Source: Ligilactobacillus salivarius DSM 20555 = ATCC 11741 | GTDB lineage: Bacteria; Bacillota; Bacilli; Lactobacillales; Lactobacillaceae | NCBI RefSeq assembly: GCF_001435955.1 | Contig: NZ_AYYT01000021.1 | Span: 1 to 34,552 of the forward strand | Length of the DNA: 34,552 bases | Direction of reading: 5' to 3' | Shown: positions 1-7,782 of the stretch, piece after piece | How positions within the stretch are numbered: position 1 is the stretch's first letter | Layout: each line of letters begins with the position of its first letter | The notes under the pieces: model-generated | Told to the model about the DNA's origin: nothing | Databases searched by the model: none | What the model saw: the letters and a program-made list of their open reading frames with translations, nothing else | Translations under genes and position numbers: made by a program

Positions 1-36
1 CAACGATATATACTATACCTTGATTTTAATATCTCG

Positions 37-435
37 TCAATAGTTTTTTTTATTTTTTTCAATATCTTCTAATGCCTCGTTTATCCACTTAGACATTCTC
101 TTAGAAATAGGCTTGAACCCTTCTTGAACATGCTTATTAGTCCAATATTTTCGATGATTAAATCCTGGGCGTCTTTTTTCTCTAGAAAAATCAAAAGCTT
201 TTTCCAAGCATCTTATTGATAAACTTATCTTCCCAGTATACTCATCGATATCTATTATCATGACTCTTACCATTTGCCCAACTTTCAAAAAATTTCGAAT
301 GTTATCTACATATCCATGGTGACATTCAGAAATGTGTATCAATCCTTGAGTGCGATTATCTAAACTGACAAAAGCTCCATATGGTTGAATACCAGTTATT
401 CTGCCTTCAATTATCATTCCTATACGATAACGCAT
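37..435 (-). CDS. cvfD: S1-domain RNA-binding protein, CvfD/YugI type
   Basis: A 132-residue protein with one S1 RNA-binding fold over about residues 4-75 (GRITGIQPYGAFVSLD near the start, then the GLIHISE and VGQMVRV segments typical of S1 domains), followed by a short basic tail. Small single-S1 proteins of this kind in Bacilli (general stress protein 13 / YugI, CvfD in streptococci) bind RNA and act as post-transcriptional regulators or ribosome-associated factors. The ATG at 435 follows a strong GGGAGGT site. The gene diverges from the reductase at 555. The family is clear; the CvfD role is inferred from similarity. Confidence 0.85.
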   Translation of the reverse strand: MRYRIGMIIEGRITGIQPYGAFVSLDNRTQGLIHISECHHGYVDNIRNFLKVGQMVRVMIIDIDEYTGKISLSIRCLEKAFDFSREKRRPGFNHRKYWTNKHVQEGFKPISKRMSKWINEALEDIEKNKKNY

Positions 436-465
436 ATATTAACCTCCCATTTATTTCTATATTCT

Positions 466-494
466 ATAATAACTGACTATCAGTTCTTTTACCA
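466..494 (-). promoter_or_regulatory. Possible cvfD promoter containing a palindrome
   Basis: On the minus strand, TGGTAA (489-494) and TATTAT (466-471) are separated by 17 bases upstream of the S1-protein gene. The perfect palindrome AACTGA-CTA-TCAGTT (471-485) lies in the spacer, where a repressor or activator could bind. The -35 match is poor, so the promoter call is tentative; the palindrome itself is plain in the sequence. Confidence 0.35.
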
Positions 495-554
495 TTTTAT
501 TTTATTTTTTATTTATGCTATTGTATCCTTAGTAATTTTTTAGGAGGGTAATTT

Positions 555-1580
555 ATGCCTGAAGATAACTTATATGATATTTCTATTATTGGTGGTGGCC
601 CTATTGGTATGTTTGCCGCTACTTATGCAGGAATGCGTTCAGCCAAAGTCCAATTACTTGAAAGTTTAGGACAACTTGGAGGACAACCTCAAGCTTTGTT
701 CCCAGAAAAGACAATCTACGATATTCCTGGATTTAGTTCCATTTCCGGTAAAGACTTAATTAGAAATTTAAATACACAATTACAGCAATTTAATGTTGAC
801 GTATATGTTAATAGTCCTGTTTTAAATATTCAAAAAACTGAGAAAAACCAATTTAAAATAATTACTAATAATAGAATCAGTTATAGTAAATCTATTATTA
901 TTTCTACCGGAATTGGTTCATTCGAACCACGTCGCCTTAGAATAGCGAATGCCGAAGCACTAGAAAATGATAAATTATTTTATACTGTCAACGATCCATC
1001 AATATTTGAGAACAAATCTATTGCTATTGCAGGTGGTGGTGATTCAGCTATAGATTGGGCATTAGAATTAAATACTATTGCAAAAGATACTATTGTCATT
1101 CATCGTAGAAATCAATTTAGAGCTATGGAATCAAATGTAGATAAGTTAAAAGAGTCTGGTTCAAAAATAATGACCCCTTACACTATAGATAATCTTAGTA
1201 CAGACAATTCTCATAATAACCTTACTATACAACTTAAAAAAGTACGTACTAAAGATACTGTTGAATTATCAGTAGATGCTTTATTAGTAAATTATGGTTT
1301 TATGTCTAACAATAGCATTTTAAAGTCATGGGATTTAGATCTAATAACCACCAAAAATAATTTAATCCCTGTTAATTCCAAATTAGAAACAAATCTTCAA
1401 AATGTTTATGCTATTGGAGATATTGCTAATTATCCTGGTAGAATAGATTTGATAGCCGTTGGTATGGGAGAAGCACCTATGGCTGTTAATAACGCATTAG
1501 AGTCACTTTATCCCGAAAAAATTCAGCCAAAACATAGTACTCAACTTGTTAAAAATATTAAAAATAATGAAAATAACTAA
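555..1580 (+). CDS. Ferredoxin/flavodoxin-NADP+ reductase, thioredoxin-reductase-like (YumC type)
   Basis: A 341-residue flavoprotein. The FAD-binding GGGPIG is at residues 13-18 and the NADPH-binding GGGDSA at 160-165, followed by HRRNQFR (183-189), a usual NADP 2'-phosphate contact. The C-terminal FAD motif YAIGDIANYPGRIDLIAVG closes the fold. The CxxC redox pair of true thioredoxin reductases is absent, which places it in the YumC/TrxB-like ferredoxin-NADP reductase group that passes electrons between NADPH and ferredoxin or flavodoxin. The ATG follows TAGGAGGG. It lies 60 bases upstream of the DedA gene and is probably cotranscribed with it. Confidence 0.92.
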   Translation: MPEDNLYDISIIGGGPIGMFAATYAGMRSAKVQLLESLGQLGGQPQALFPEKTIYDIPGFSSISGKDLIRNLNTQLQQFNVDVYVNSPVLNIQKTEKNQFKIITNNRISYSKSIIISTGIGSFEPRRLRIANAEALENDKLFYTVNDPSIFENKSIAIAGGGDSAIDWALELNTIAKDTIVIHRRNQFRAMESNVDKLKESGSKIMTPYTIDNLSTDNSHNNLTIQLKKVRTKDTVELSVDALLVNYGFMSNNSILKSWDLDLITTKNNLIPVNSKLETNLQNVYAIGDIANYPGRIDLIAVGMGEAPMAVNNALESLYPEKIQPKHSTQLVKNIKNNENN

Positions 1581-1640
1581 TTATTTTCTTTTTTATATGG
1601 TATTATTAATTTCCAAATAACTTATTAAGGAGTAAGTAAC

Positions 1641-2282
1641 TTGAACTTTTTAATTGATTTTATTCTACACATCGATGCGCATTTAGTTAATATTGTTAAT
1701 AGCTTTGGTAATTTAACTTATCTAATTGTTTTTGGAGTTATTTTTATCGAAACAGGTGCCGTTATAATGCCATTTTTACCTGGTGACTCTCTATTATTTG
1801 CTGCTAGCGCTCTATCAGCTAGTAGTGAGTATCATCTAAATATTTGGCTTTTTATTATACTATTTTGGCTTGCTTCTGTTACTGGTGACTCACTAAACTA
1901 TTTCATTGGTCATAAAGTTGGACGCTCTGTTTCACAACATCACTTTTTTGGTAAATTTATTAAAGAAGAAAACATGAAGAAAACTGAAGCATTTTTTGAA
2001 AAACATGGTGGCATTGCTATCTCATTAGCAAGATTTATGCCTATTATCAGAACCTTATCTCCTTTTGTTTCTGGTGGTACAGGAGTCAAATATTCTACTT
2101 TCATTAAATATAATTTACTAGGAGCAACAGCTTGGGTTCTCATTTGTTGTGGTGCTGGGTACTTTTTTGGTAATATTCCGGTTGTTAAAGAACACTTTTC
2201 CTTAGTTATTATTGGAATAATTGTAGTTTCTTTAATTCCTGCTATTGTAGGAGCTCTCAAAAGTAAACTTTCAAAAAATTAA
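1641..2282 (+). CDS. DedA family membrane protein (SNARE-associated/VTT domain)
   Basis: A 213-residue integral membrane protein with about five hydrophobic segments. It shows the DedA signature: FIETGAVIMPFLPGDSLLF near residues 35-53, GDSLNYFIGHKVG (about 82-94), and ARFMPIIRTLSPFVSGGTG (about 129-147) with the conserved arginines. DedA proteins act in lipid-carrier (undecaprenyl phosphate or phospholipid) flipping and in envelope homeostasis. The start is TTG at 1641, with AAGGAG eight bases upstream; no better ATG exists. It is followed directly by a terminator. Confidence 0.9.
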   Translation: MNFLIDFILHIDAHLVNIVNSFGNLTYLIVFGVIFIETGAVIMPFLPGDSLLFAASALSASSEYHLNIWLFIILFWLASVTGDSLNYFIGHKVGRSVSQHHFFGKFIKEENMKKTEAFFEKHGGIAISLARFMPIIRTLSPFVSGGTGVKYSTFIKYNLLGATAWVLICCGAGYFFGNIPVVKEHFSLVIIGIIVVSLIPAIVGALKSKLSKN

Positions 2283-2303
2283 TAATAATTTTATTTATAT
2301 ACT

Positions 2304-2351
2304 AAAAAAACGGATAGTAGATTCAAAAATGGATCCACTATCCGTTTTTTT
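2304..2351. terminator. Bidirectional terminator between dedA and lit-like gene
   Basis: A 15-bp perfect stem (AAAAAAACGGATAGT at 2304-2318 against 2337-2351), A-rich on the left and T-rich on the right, lies between convergent genes and can serve both strands. Confidence 0.93.
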
Positions 2352-2373
2352 ACTGTACAAAACTTTTACGTTC

Positions 2374-3018
2374 CTATTCTCGCCTTAATCTATTTTTTAA
2401 AAACCAATTGAATGTATACATAACCAATTCAAAAATTACTACTATTTCAATAAAACATGTTTCAAAAAATAATTCTGGTAAAGCTTTTATAATTGGTGTA
2501 TTTGCCGGATTAAATATCCAGTCTCTATTGTTAAATAGCAATTGATGAAATACTATAAATGCATTTGAAAAGTCCAAGCAAACTATACATACCAACATTA
2601 AAATAATTATATTTGATACTTTAAATAAATTTAATAAATTCCACCATTCTGTTTTTGTAAAAATTCTTCGCCACATAATTCCAATCATTATTGAAGTAAT
2701 TAATAAAACAATGTAGTTAAATTCAAATAATTTTTTTACATCTTCAAAGTGGTGTATCGCGCTAACAGATAGTGGTAATTTAGTATGTAACGTTTCTATC
2801 CAAGGAAAATTCAAATAATGTAAAATTGTTTTATATTCATGCCACAACTCATTACTAGTTAAAAAAACTTTTTTATCCAAGTGCTCTAACTTTATAAAAA
2901 TATAGTATAACCAATCTGAATTAATAGTGATACTTATTGCCAAAGATAATACAAAAAAGAATAATATTACGCCAAATAGTAGTAATATTACTCTTTCTAT
3001 CCATATAGATCTAATCAT
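2374..3018 (-). CDS. lit: DUF1461/TIGR01906 integral membrane protein, probable lipoprotein intramolecular transacylase (Lit)
   Basis: A membrane protein of 214 residues from the ATG at 3018. An in-frame GTG at 3027 is possible but lies inside the upstream gene; the ATG at 3018 overlaps the preceding TAA as TAATG and has GATGAG at usable distance. There are four hydrophobic segments, one near the N-terminus, a long extracytoplasmic loop, then three more. The sequence fits DUF1461/TIGR01906, the family from which Lit was described; Lit moves an acyl chain within lipoproteins to make the lyso form. Conserved-looking histidines are visible: the HHFEDVK pair (89/90) and the FHQLLF histidine (158), matching my recollection of two essential histidines in Lit. 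The family is solid; the enzymatic role is inferred. Confidence 0.75.
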   Translation of the reverse strand: MIRSIWIERVILLLFGVILFFFVLSLAISITINSDWLYYIFIKLEHLDKKVFLTSNELWHEYKTILHYLNFPWIETLHTKLPLSVSAIHHFEDVKKLFEFNYIVLLITSIMIGIMWRRIFTKTEWWNLLNLFKVSNIIILMLVCIVCLDFSNAFIVFHQLLFNNRDWIFNPANTPIIKALPELFFETCFIEIVVIFELVMYTFNWFLKNRLRRE

Positions 3019-3791
3019 TATTGCCACTCATCTAAGCTATTAATTTCATACGTTGGCTTAATTTTTTCTTTTGCTACATCTTCTCTAGTAGAGACTCCCG
3101 TATATACCAATAATGTATCTATATCCGAAGCTATTCCTGCTTTAATATCAGTATTATAATTATCCCCAACCATAATTACATCATCAGCTTTCATATTCAT
3201 TTTTTTCAATGCTTTTTCCATAATTATTTTTTCAGGTTTTCCAACATAAGTCGCCACTTGCTGTGTTGCTCTTTCAACTAAAGCAATGACGGAACCTGCT
3301 CCTGGCACTAAGCCTCTTTCATTTGGCAAATTAGTATCAGGATTAGTACCTATAAATTTTGCTCCTCTCTTAATAGCCAATGTAGCTAATTCGAATTTAT
3401 GATATGTTACATCATAGTCTAAACCTACTACAACATAATCAGGGGTAACCTCTTCAAAGCGGAATCCTTTATCCATCAATGCTTGCTTTAAACCAAGTTC
3501 TCCAATTGCATATACTTTTCTTTTATTTTCATCTAAATCAGCTACATAATCAGCTGTTGCCAATGCTGTAGTATATACATTTTCTACACCAACATGAATA
3601 TCAAAATTCATTCCTAAATTTTCTACTACAGCTTCCGGAGTTTGAGTACTATTATTGGTTAAAAATAGAAATGGAATATCTTTCTCTTGTAATCTTTCTA
3701 TAAATCTCTTGGCTGCAGGAATTTTTATCTTTCCTTTGTACATTGTTCCATCTAAATCTATCAGGTATCCTTTATACTTTTCTAAATCCAT
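3018..3791 (-). CDS. HAD-superfamily phosphatase, NagD/YutF type (TIGR01457)
   Basis: A 257-residue soluble HAD hydrolase. The nucleophile motif is DLDGTMYKG (Asp12 and Asp14), motif II is FLTNNST, and the C-terminal acid motif is GDNYNTDI. The large C2-type cap and the sequence around GTNPDTNLP match the NagD/YutF branch, which dephosphorylates sugar or nucleoside phosphates and is often a metabolite-repair enzyme; the substrate cannot be read here. The ATG follows AGGGAGA. It sits 10 bases after yutD and overlaps the Lit-like gene by one base, so all three form one operon, as in other Bacilli where yutD and yutF are neighbours. Confidence 0.9.
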   Translation of the reverse strand: MDLEKYKGYLIDLDGTMYKGKIKIPAAKRFIERLQEKDIPFLFLTNNSTQTPEAVVENLGMNFDIHVGVENVYTTALATADYVADLDENKRKVYAIGELGLKQALMDKGFRFEEVTPDYVVVGLDYDVTYHKFELATLAIKRGAKFIGTNPDTNLPNERGLVPGAGSVIALVERATQQVATYVGKPEKIIMEKALKKMNMKADDVIMVGDNYNTDIKAGIASDIDTLLVYTGVSTREDVAKEKIKPTYEINSLDEWQ

Positions 3792-3801
3792 AAAATTCTC
3801 C

Positions 3802-4386
3802 CTATTTTTGCCTAATTGTAAAATGTCTATGCTTTGTATTTTTCTTTGATACAGACTTCAAATGAGCATTTTTCTTATTTTTCTGTGATCGTATATTATA
3901 TCTCTTTTCATTTGTAAATACATTGTTTTTAGAGTTATGTTTCTTAGAACTAGATTGTGATTTTCTCTTTGAACTCTTCTTCCTAATATTAGCAGGTATT
4001 GGCTCTGGTGTCTGCACTTCAAGATTATGAAGAATAAAGTAGGAACAACCAAAATTACAATATTCATATAAGTAATCATCTAGCCTCTCTATACTTTGAT
4101 AAGGTGATCCTTTCTTGCTACCAATCTCATAAAAACCACGTAATCTTAATTGATCATATCCCCAATCACCTACAATATAATCATATTTAGTCAAAATTTG
4201 GCTAAATCTCTCACCTAATCGTTCTGCGTTAAAACCTTCATGATAATTCTCAACTAAATCATAAGGTCTCCCATCAATTTTTATTCGGGTCTCGTTAATT
4301 ACTAATACTTCACTTGCTGCTGCTTCGATAGTTTCAGCCTTTTTTGCAAGTTGTACTTCCCGCCTCTCTTTTCTTTCGCTATTCAA
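3802..4386 (-). CDS. yutD: YutD family protein with long basic tail
   Basis: A 194-residue protein. Residues about 30-125 match the YutD family (INETRIKIDGRPYDLVENY, YDYIVGDWGYDQLRLRGFY, DDYLYEYCNFGCSYFILHN). Residues 135-194 are a Lys/Ser/Asn-rich low-complexity tail that may bind nucleic acid; this tail is longer than the conserved core needs. The start is TTG at 4386 with AGGAGG eight bases upstream. YutD has no established biochemical function. It heads the yutD-HAD-lit operon. Confidence 0.85.
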   Translation of the reverse strand: MNSERKERREVQLAKKAETIEAAASEVLVINETRIKIDGRPYDLVENYHEGFNAERLGERFSQILTKYDYIVGDWGYDQLRLRGFYEIGSKKGSPYQSIERLDDYLYEYCNFGCSYFILHNLEVQTPEPIPANIRKKSSKRKSQSSSKKHNSKNNVFTNEKRYNIRSQKNKKNAHLKSVSKKNTKHRHFTIRQK

Positions 4387-4420
4387 AAATCAATTCCTCC
4401 TAGCTTAAAATCATCAGTTA

Positions 4421-4450
4421 ATTATATACCTTATATTCCCACTCTTACAA
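4421..4450 (-). promoter_or_regulatory. Promoter of the yutD operon
   Basis: On the minus strand, TTGTAA (4445-4450), an 18-base spacer, then TATAAT (4421-4426), ending 34 bases before the yutD TTG start. It lies between the metallophosphoesterase stop and yutD. Confidence 0.65.
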
Positions 4451-4463
4451 GTTTCTTTCTCAT

Positions 4464-5069
4464 CTACCATCTTTTTTTATGATCTATTAACTTAGCCTCT
4501 ATAATCTTAAATAAATTCTTTTCTGATATAGGTGTTCCAAATGGTAGTTTATTAATTAAATAATCTATATCTGCTGAGTCAACTCCAACATTAATATTCC
4601 ACGGTAAATTTACACTGGAATGGTGAATATGTCCATGAACATTAACTCTATTTTTAGATGGTCCTACCAATAATGGATAATGAGTTAAAAATAATTGATA
4701 ATGATTTAATTTTAAAATTAAGCCAACATCTATAAAAGTAAATTTCATTCTTCCATCAGGTAAAATAACATTATTTTTATCTATAAATTTAAATAATACT
4801 CTTGAATCATGGTTTCCCTTCAAAAATACAATTTGCCCCTTTAATTTCTTCAATATTTCCAATACTCTTTTTAAATCTTCTTTTTTACTATTTATAAGTG
4901 CTATATCTCCTAAATGATAAACCGTATCATTATCATTAACAACACTATTCCAATTTTCAACTATTGTATTATTCATATCATTTACTGAAAAAAACATTCT
5001 ATTAGCAAATCGTGTATCATGTATCAACTCTTTATGGAAAAAATGTGTATCTGCAGTAAAATATTTCAT
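4464..5069 (-). CDS. Calcineurin-like metallophosphoesterase
   Basis: A 201-residue protein carrying the full metallophosphoesterase ligand set: Asp7-x-His9 (ADTHF), Asp55 (HLGDIA), Asn86-His87 (GNHDS), His130 (LTHYPL) and His145/His147 (VHGHIHH). This is a small stand-alone phosphoesterase of the kind found in phage and bacterial genomes; nothing in the sequence fixes the substrate. The ATG follows AGGAGAG. It lies between the permease terminator and the yutD promoter. Confidence 0.88.
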   Translation of the reverse strand: MKYFTADTHFFHKELIHDTRFANRMFFSVNDMNNTIVENWNSVVNDNDTVYHLGDIALINSKKEDLKRVLEILKKLKGQIVFLKGNHDSRVLFKFIDKNNVILPDGRMKFTFIDVGLILKLNHYQLFLTHYPLLVGPSKNRVNVHGHIHHSSVNLPWNINVGVDSADIDYLINKLPFGTPISEKNLFKIIEAKLIDHKKRW

Positions 5070-5115
5070 TTTATACTCTCCTAGTTAATTATTAACATAT
5101 TATTATAATAATAAA

Positions 5116-5161
5116 ATAAAAAAACAGAATTAAAAACACTTAGCGTATTTCTAATTCTGTT
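5116..5161 (-). terminator. Terminator of the amino acid permease gene
   Basis: The core stem is 10 bp (AACAGAATTA at 5123-5132 with 5152-5161) and extends inward through G-U pairs to a TTAGC loop. On the minus strand it is followed by a run of seven T. It lies six bases after the permease stop codon. Confidence 0.85.
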
Positions 5162-5166
5162 GAATC

Positions 5167-6528
5167 CTAATTTCTTTTTTTAATACTACTAATCATATAT
5201 AACATTACAAACCAAGCAATCGCAGCTATCAAAGCAAATAATGTTGTTTTTTCCAAGCACATTATTACTCCTACGAATATTAAGAAAGCCAACACCAAAT
5301 AATCAGTCCAAGGATGAAAATGTAATTTAAATTCTCCCTCAGGAATGTTTTGTTTCTTTTGTTGCTTTTTAAATTCTAAATGACATACAACAATTGCGCC
5401 CCAAATAAATAAGAAACAAGTTGTCGCAACACTAGACACAAATGTAAATAAAGATGTATTAGATACTACAAAGTTAGCTAATACTGCTATTGCTATTATA
5501 ATAGCAGAAAAAATTAAACCATTCGCTGGAACTTGTTGTCTGGACAATGTGCTCATTTTTTTTGCGAATTTTCCCTTTTTACCCCAGTTAAGCGAGAATA
5601 ACATTCTTCCGGTACTGAATAATGCACTATTAGTAGCCGATAATGCAGCTGTCAATACAACAAAGTTTATAATTCCAGCAGCAAAAGTTATACCTATATT
5701 CTGAAATACTTGTACAAAGGGGCTTTCATTTATTGAGATGGAATTCCATGGATATATGGACATTATTGCTAGTAAAGACCCTACGTAAAAAATAATTATT
5801 CTTAACGGAATTTCATTAATAGCCTTTGGAATAACTTTTTTGGGATTTTCTGCTTCTGAAGCAGTAATTCCAACCATTTCAATTCCAATAAAGCCAAAAG
5901 TCACCATTTGGAAAGATAGCAAAAATCCTTTTAAGCCTTTTGGAAATAATCCTCCATAACTATACAAATTCCCTAAAGTAGCATGTCCTACCGGTGTCTT
6001 ATAACTAACTATAACCATCGCAATTCCTGAAACAATTAGTGCAATGATAGCAATAATTTTGATTAAAGAAAACCAAAATTCTGTTTCTCCAAATAGCCCC
6101 ACTGTAACTAAATTCAAAGATAACAATACAACTACTGCAACTAATCCTGGAACCCACTGTGGTATATTAGGAAACCAATATTCTATATATAGACCTGTTG
6201 CCGTAACATCTGCCATAGCAATCGTTATCCAACAAATCCAATATGTCCACCCAGCTATAAAACCTATTTTTTCTCCTAAATATTTAGTAATAAAATCTAT
6301 AAAAGAATGTGTATTTAAATCTGATAAAAGAAGTTCCCCCATTGCTCTCATCAGAAAGAAACATATTAACCCTGTTATACAATATGCTAAAACAATAGAT
6401 GGGCCTGCTAAGTGGATAGACTTTCCTGATCCTAAAAATAGTCCAGTTCCTATCGTCCCTCCTAATGCTATTAATTGGATATGTCTACTTTTTAAATTTC
6501 TTGCATATCCTTTATTTTCTTTGTTCAT
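5167..6528 (-). CDS. APC-family amino acid permease, CycA/AAT type
   Basis: A 453-residue transporter with 12 predicted membrane segments. The first-helix signature IALGGTIGTGLFLGSG (about residues 21-36) and MRAMGELLL define the AAT group of the APC superfamily (proton-coupled uptake of D-Ala/Gly/D-Ser, GABA, aromatic or similar amino acids). The order and spacing resemble CycA, but the substrate is not certain. I place the start at the ATG 6528, with GGAGAT eight bases upstream; an in-frame ATG at 6549 would add seven residues but lacks a binding site. It is monocistronic, flanked by terminators. Confidence 0.88.
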   Translation of the reverse strand: MNKENKGYARNLKSRHIQLIALGGTIGTGLFLGSGKSIHLAGPSIVLAYCITGLICFFLMRAMGELLLSDLNTHSFIDFITKYLGEKIGFIAGWTYWICWITIAMADVTATGLYIEYWFPNIPQWVPGLVAVVVLLSLNLVTVGLFGETEFWFSLIKIIAIIALIVSGIAMVIVSYKTPVGHATLGNLYSYGGLFPKGLKGFLLSFQMVTFGFIGIEMVGITASEAENPKKVIPKAINEIPLRIIIFYVGSLLAIMSIYPWNSISINESPFVQVFQNIGITFAAGIINFVVLTAALSATNSALFSTGRMLFSLNWGKKGKFAKKMSTLSRQQVPANGLIFSAIIIAIAVLANFVVSNTSLFTFVSSVATTCFLFIWGAIVVCHLEFKKQQKKQNIPEGEFKLHFHPWTDYLVLAFLIFVGVIMCLEKTTLFALIAAIAWFVMLYMISSIKKRN

Positions 6529-6594
6529 ATCAATATATCTCCAATTCATTAATATTCAATACTATCCAGTTTAAAACATTTTTTTATTTTAGTA

Positions 6595-6625
6595 AAATTC
6601 AACTATTTCATTTATAGTTGAATTT
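6595..6625. repeat. 12-bp inverted repeat upstream of the permease gene
   Basis: A perfect inverted repeat, AAATTCAACTAT (6595-6606), loop of seven, ATAGTTGAATTT (6614-6625). There is no T-run after it on either strand, so it is not a simple terminator. It sits in the only space where the permease promoter can be (between the terminator at 6641 and the start at 6528), which suggests an operator. Confidence 0.6.
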
Positions 6626-6640
6626 AATTCACTTTTAGAC

Positions 6641-6688
6641 AAAAAAAGAACTATAAATCCAAATTATCGAAATTATAGTTCTTTTTTT
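6641..6688. terminator. Terminator of the ytxK-like gene
   Basis: A 16-bp perfect stem (6641-6656 with 6673-6688; AAAAAAAGAACTATAA and its complement) lies directly at the stop of the methyltransferase gene. T-runs are present on both strands. Confidence 0.92.
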
Positions 6689-7708
6689 CTAATTAAAATA
6701 AATATTTTTCTTTGCCCAACTTACTATTTCATTTATAAATTTTTTAAATTCCTCTTGTTTTTTAAAGCTAGGGAAATCGCCCAATAATACTTCTTCTGCC
6801 TGTTTAGCCTTATTTCCCTTCTTTTGTACAATTAAAATTGATTTCATCGATTGTTTATCATTAAATAATTCTGTTGGTAAGTTTAATAATCCTTGCAAAT
6901 AACCAACTTTTTGAATATATTTAAGCAATTTAACCGAATCTTTTACTTCAAAAATCCCTCTAGGTACAATAAATATTCCTATTCCATCTTCTTTTAATTG
7001 CCTTATAGATTTTTCAATTAATACATAATGAGCATATGAATGTCCATCATTATTTTTGGTGATATAGTCACTCACTTTGTCATCTATTGGATAATATCCA
7101 ACCGGCAAATCTCCAACTACTAAATCCGTCTTAGGGATTAACAACTCTTCTATAGCATCCTGATGATATAGTTCAATATTTTGCTTTTGGAATTGCGTGC
7201 TTATACTTGCTAAAGCTAATAGCGTATCATCATTATCTATTCCATAAGCTTGAATATTTTTGTTTTGCTTATCTAAATTATTATAAATATCAGTAAGTAA
7301 GTTTCCTGTACCTACACAAATATCTGTAATTGTTAATACTTTTTTAGAATCAGCAAATAACTCTATTAGATAAGATACTATCATCCCTATTGAATCTGGT
7401 GTCATTTGATGATTAGCCTGAATCTTATCTTCGCTATAAGATTTTAAAATTAATAATTGTATAACCTGTCTTTTTTCATCAGTTTCTAAGTTCTTTATAT
7501 TACTATCAGCGTACAATTCTTTTAACTTTGCTACTGTCTTTTTATCAGGCTTATCATCCTCTACATGAACCTGATTATTATCTAAGATATTCTCTAAAGT
7601 TTCAATTAATGCATCAAGATAAGTTGTTTGTAAATTTTTTTGTAGTTCCTTTACTGCTCCTTCAAGTAAACTATATTCTTTCTGTATCTTTTCCATTTTA
7701 CCTATCAA
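6689..7708 (-). CDS. Class I SAM-dependent methyltransferase, YtxK-like (N6-methylase fold)
   Basis: A 339-residue protein. An N-terminal helical region (1-105) precedes a Rossmann methyltransferase domain with SAM motif I DICVGTGNLL (about 129-138) and a motif-IV segment GDLPVGYYP in place of the NPPY/F of DNA adenine methylases. That degenerate motif makes DNA methylation uncertain. This family (YtxK in B. subtilis) commonly follows the comG operon, as here; acetate kinase, its usual next neighbour in lactobacilli, is absent. The start is TTG at 7708 after AGGAGGG; an ATG four codons inside has no better site. Confidence 0.85.
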   Translation of the reverse strand: MIGKMEKIQKEYSLLEGAVKELQKNLQTTYLDALIETLENILDNNQVHVEDDKPDKKTVAKLKELYADSNIKNLETDEKRQVIQLLILKSYSEDKIQANHQMTPDSIGMIVSYLIELFADSKKVLTITDICVGTGNLLTDIYNNLDKQNKNIQAYGIDNDDTLLALASISTQFQKQNIELYHQDAIEELLIPKTDLVVGDLPVGYYPIDDKVSDYITKNNDGHSYAHYVLIEKSIRQLKEDGIGIFIVPRGIFEVKDSVKLLKYIQKVGYLQGLLNLPTELFNDKQSMKSILIVQKKGNKAKQAEEVLLGDFPSFKKQEEFKKFINEIVSWAKKNIYFN

Positions 7709-7709
7709 G

Positions 7710-7754
7710 AACTAGCCCTCCTGTTACTATTAATCTTTAATAGTGTAGCTAGTT
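7710..7754 (-). repeat. Nested inverted repeat enclosing the ytxK-like ribosome binding site
   Basis: Read on the minus strand, AACTAGC (7754-7748) pairs with GCTAGTT (7716-7710). Within them CTATTAA pairs with TTAATAG (7727-7733 and 7737-7743). The AGGAGG site of the TTG start at 7708 abuts the outer 3' arm. No T-run follows, so this is a leader structure rather than a terminator. Confidence 0.55.
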
Positions 7755-7770
7755 TATGCAAAATTTTCAA
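7742..7770 (-). promoter_or_regulatory. Promoter of the ytxK-like gene
   Basis: On the minus strand, TTGAAA (7765-7770), 17 bases, then TACACT (7742-7747). The 5' arm of the outer inverted repeat lies in the spacer, so transcripts from this promoter would lack it. Confidence 0.5.
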
Positions 7771-7782
7771 GTTTATTGGTTA

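Noticed and set aside
1940-2260. Open frame of 106 codons opposite dedA
   Set aside because: It is antisense to a well-supported gene, has no ribosome binding site and no recognisable domain.
6044-6574. Open frame of 176 codons opposite the permease gene
   Set aside because: Antisense to membrane-protein coding sequence; composition (many Ile, Pro, Asn) reflects the complementary strand, not a protein.
6689-7708. YtxK-like methyltransferase as part of a restriction-modification system
   Set aside because: The catalytic NPPY motif is replaced, and there is no restriction or specificity subunit; the comG-linked position matches the conserved core gene.
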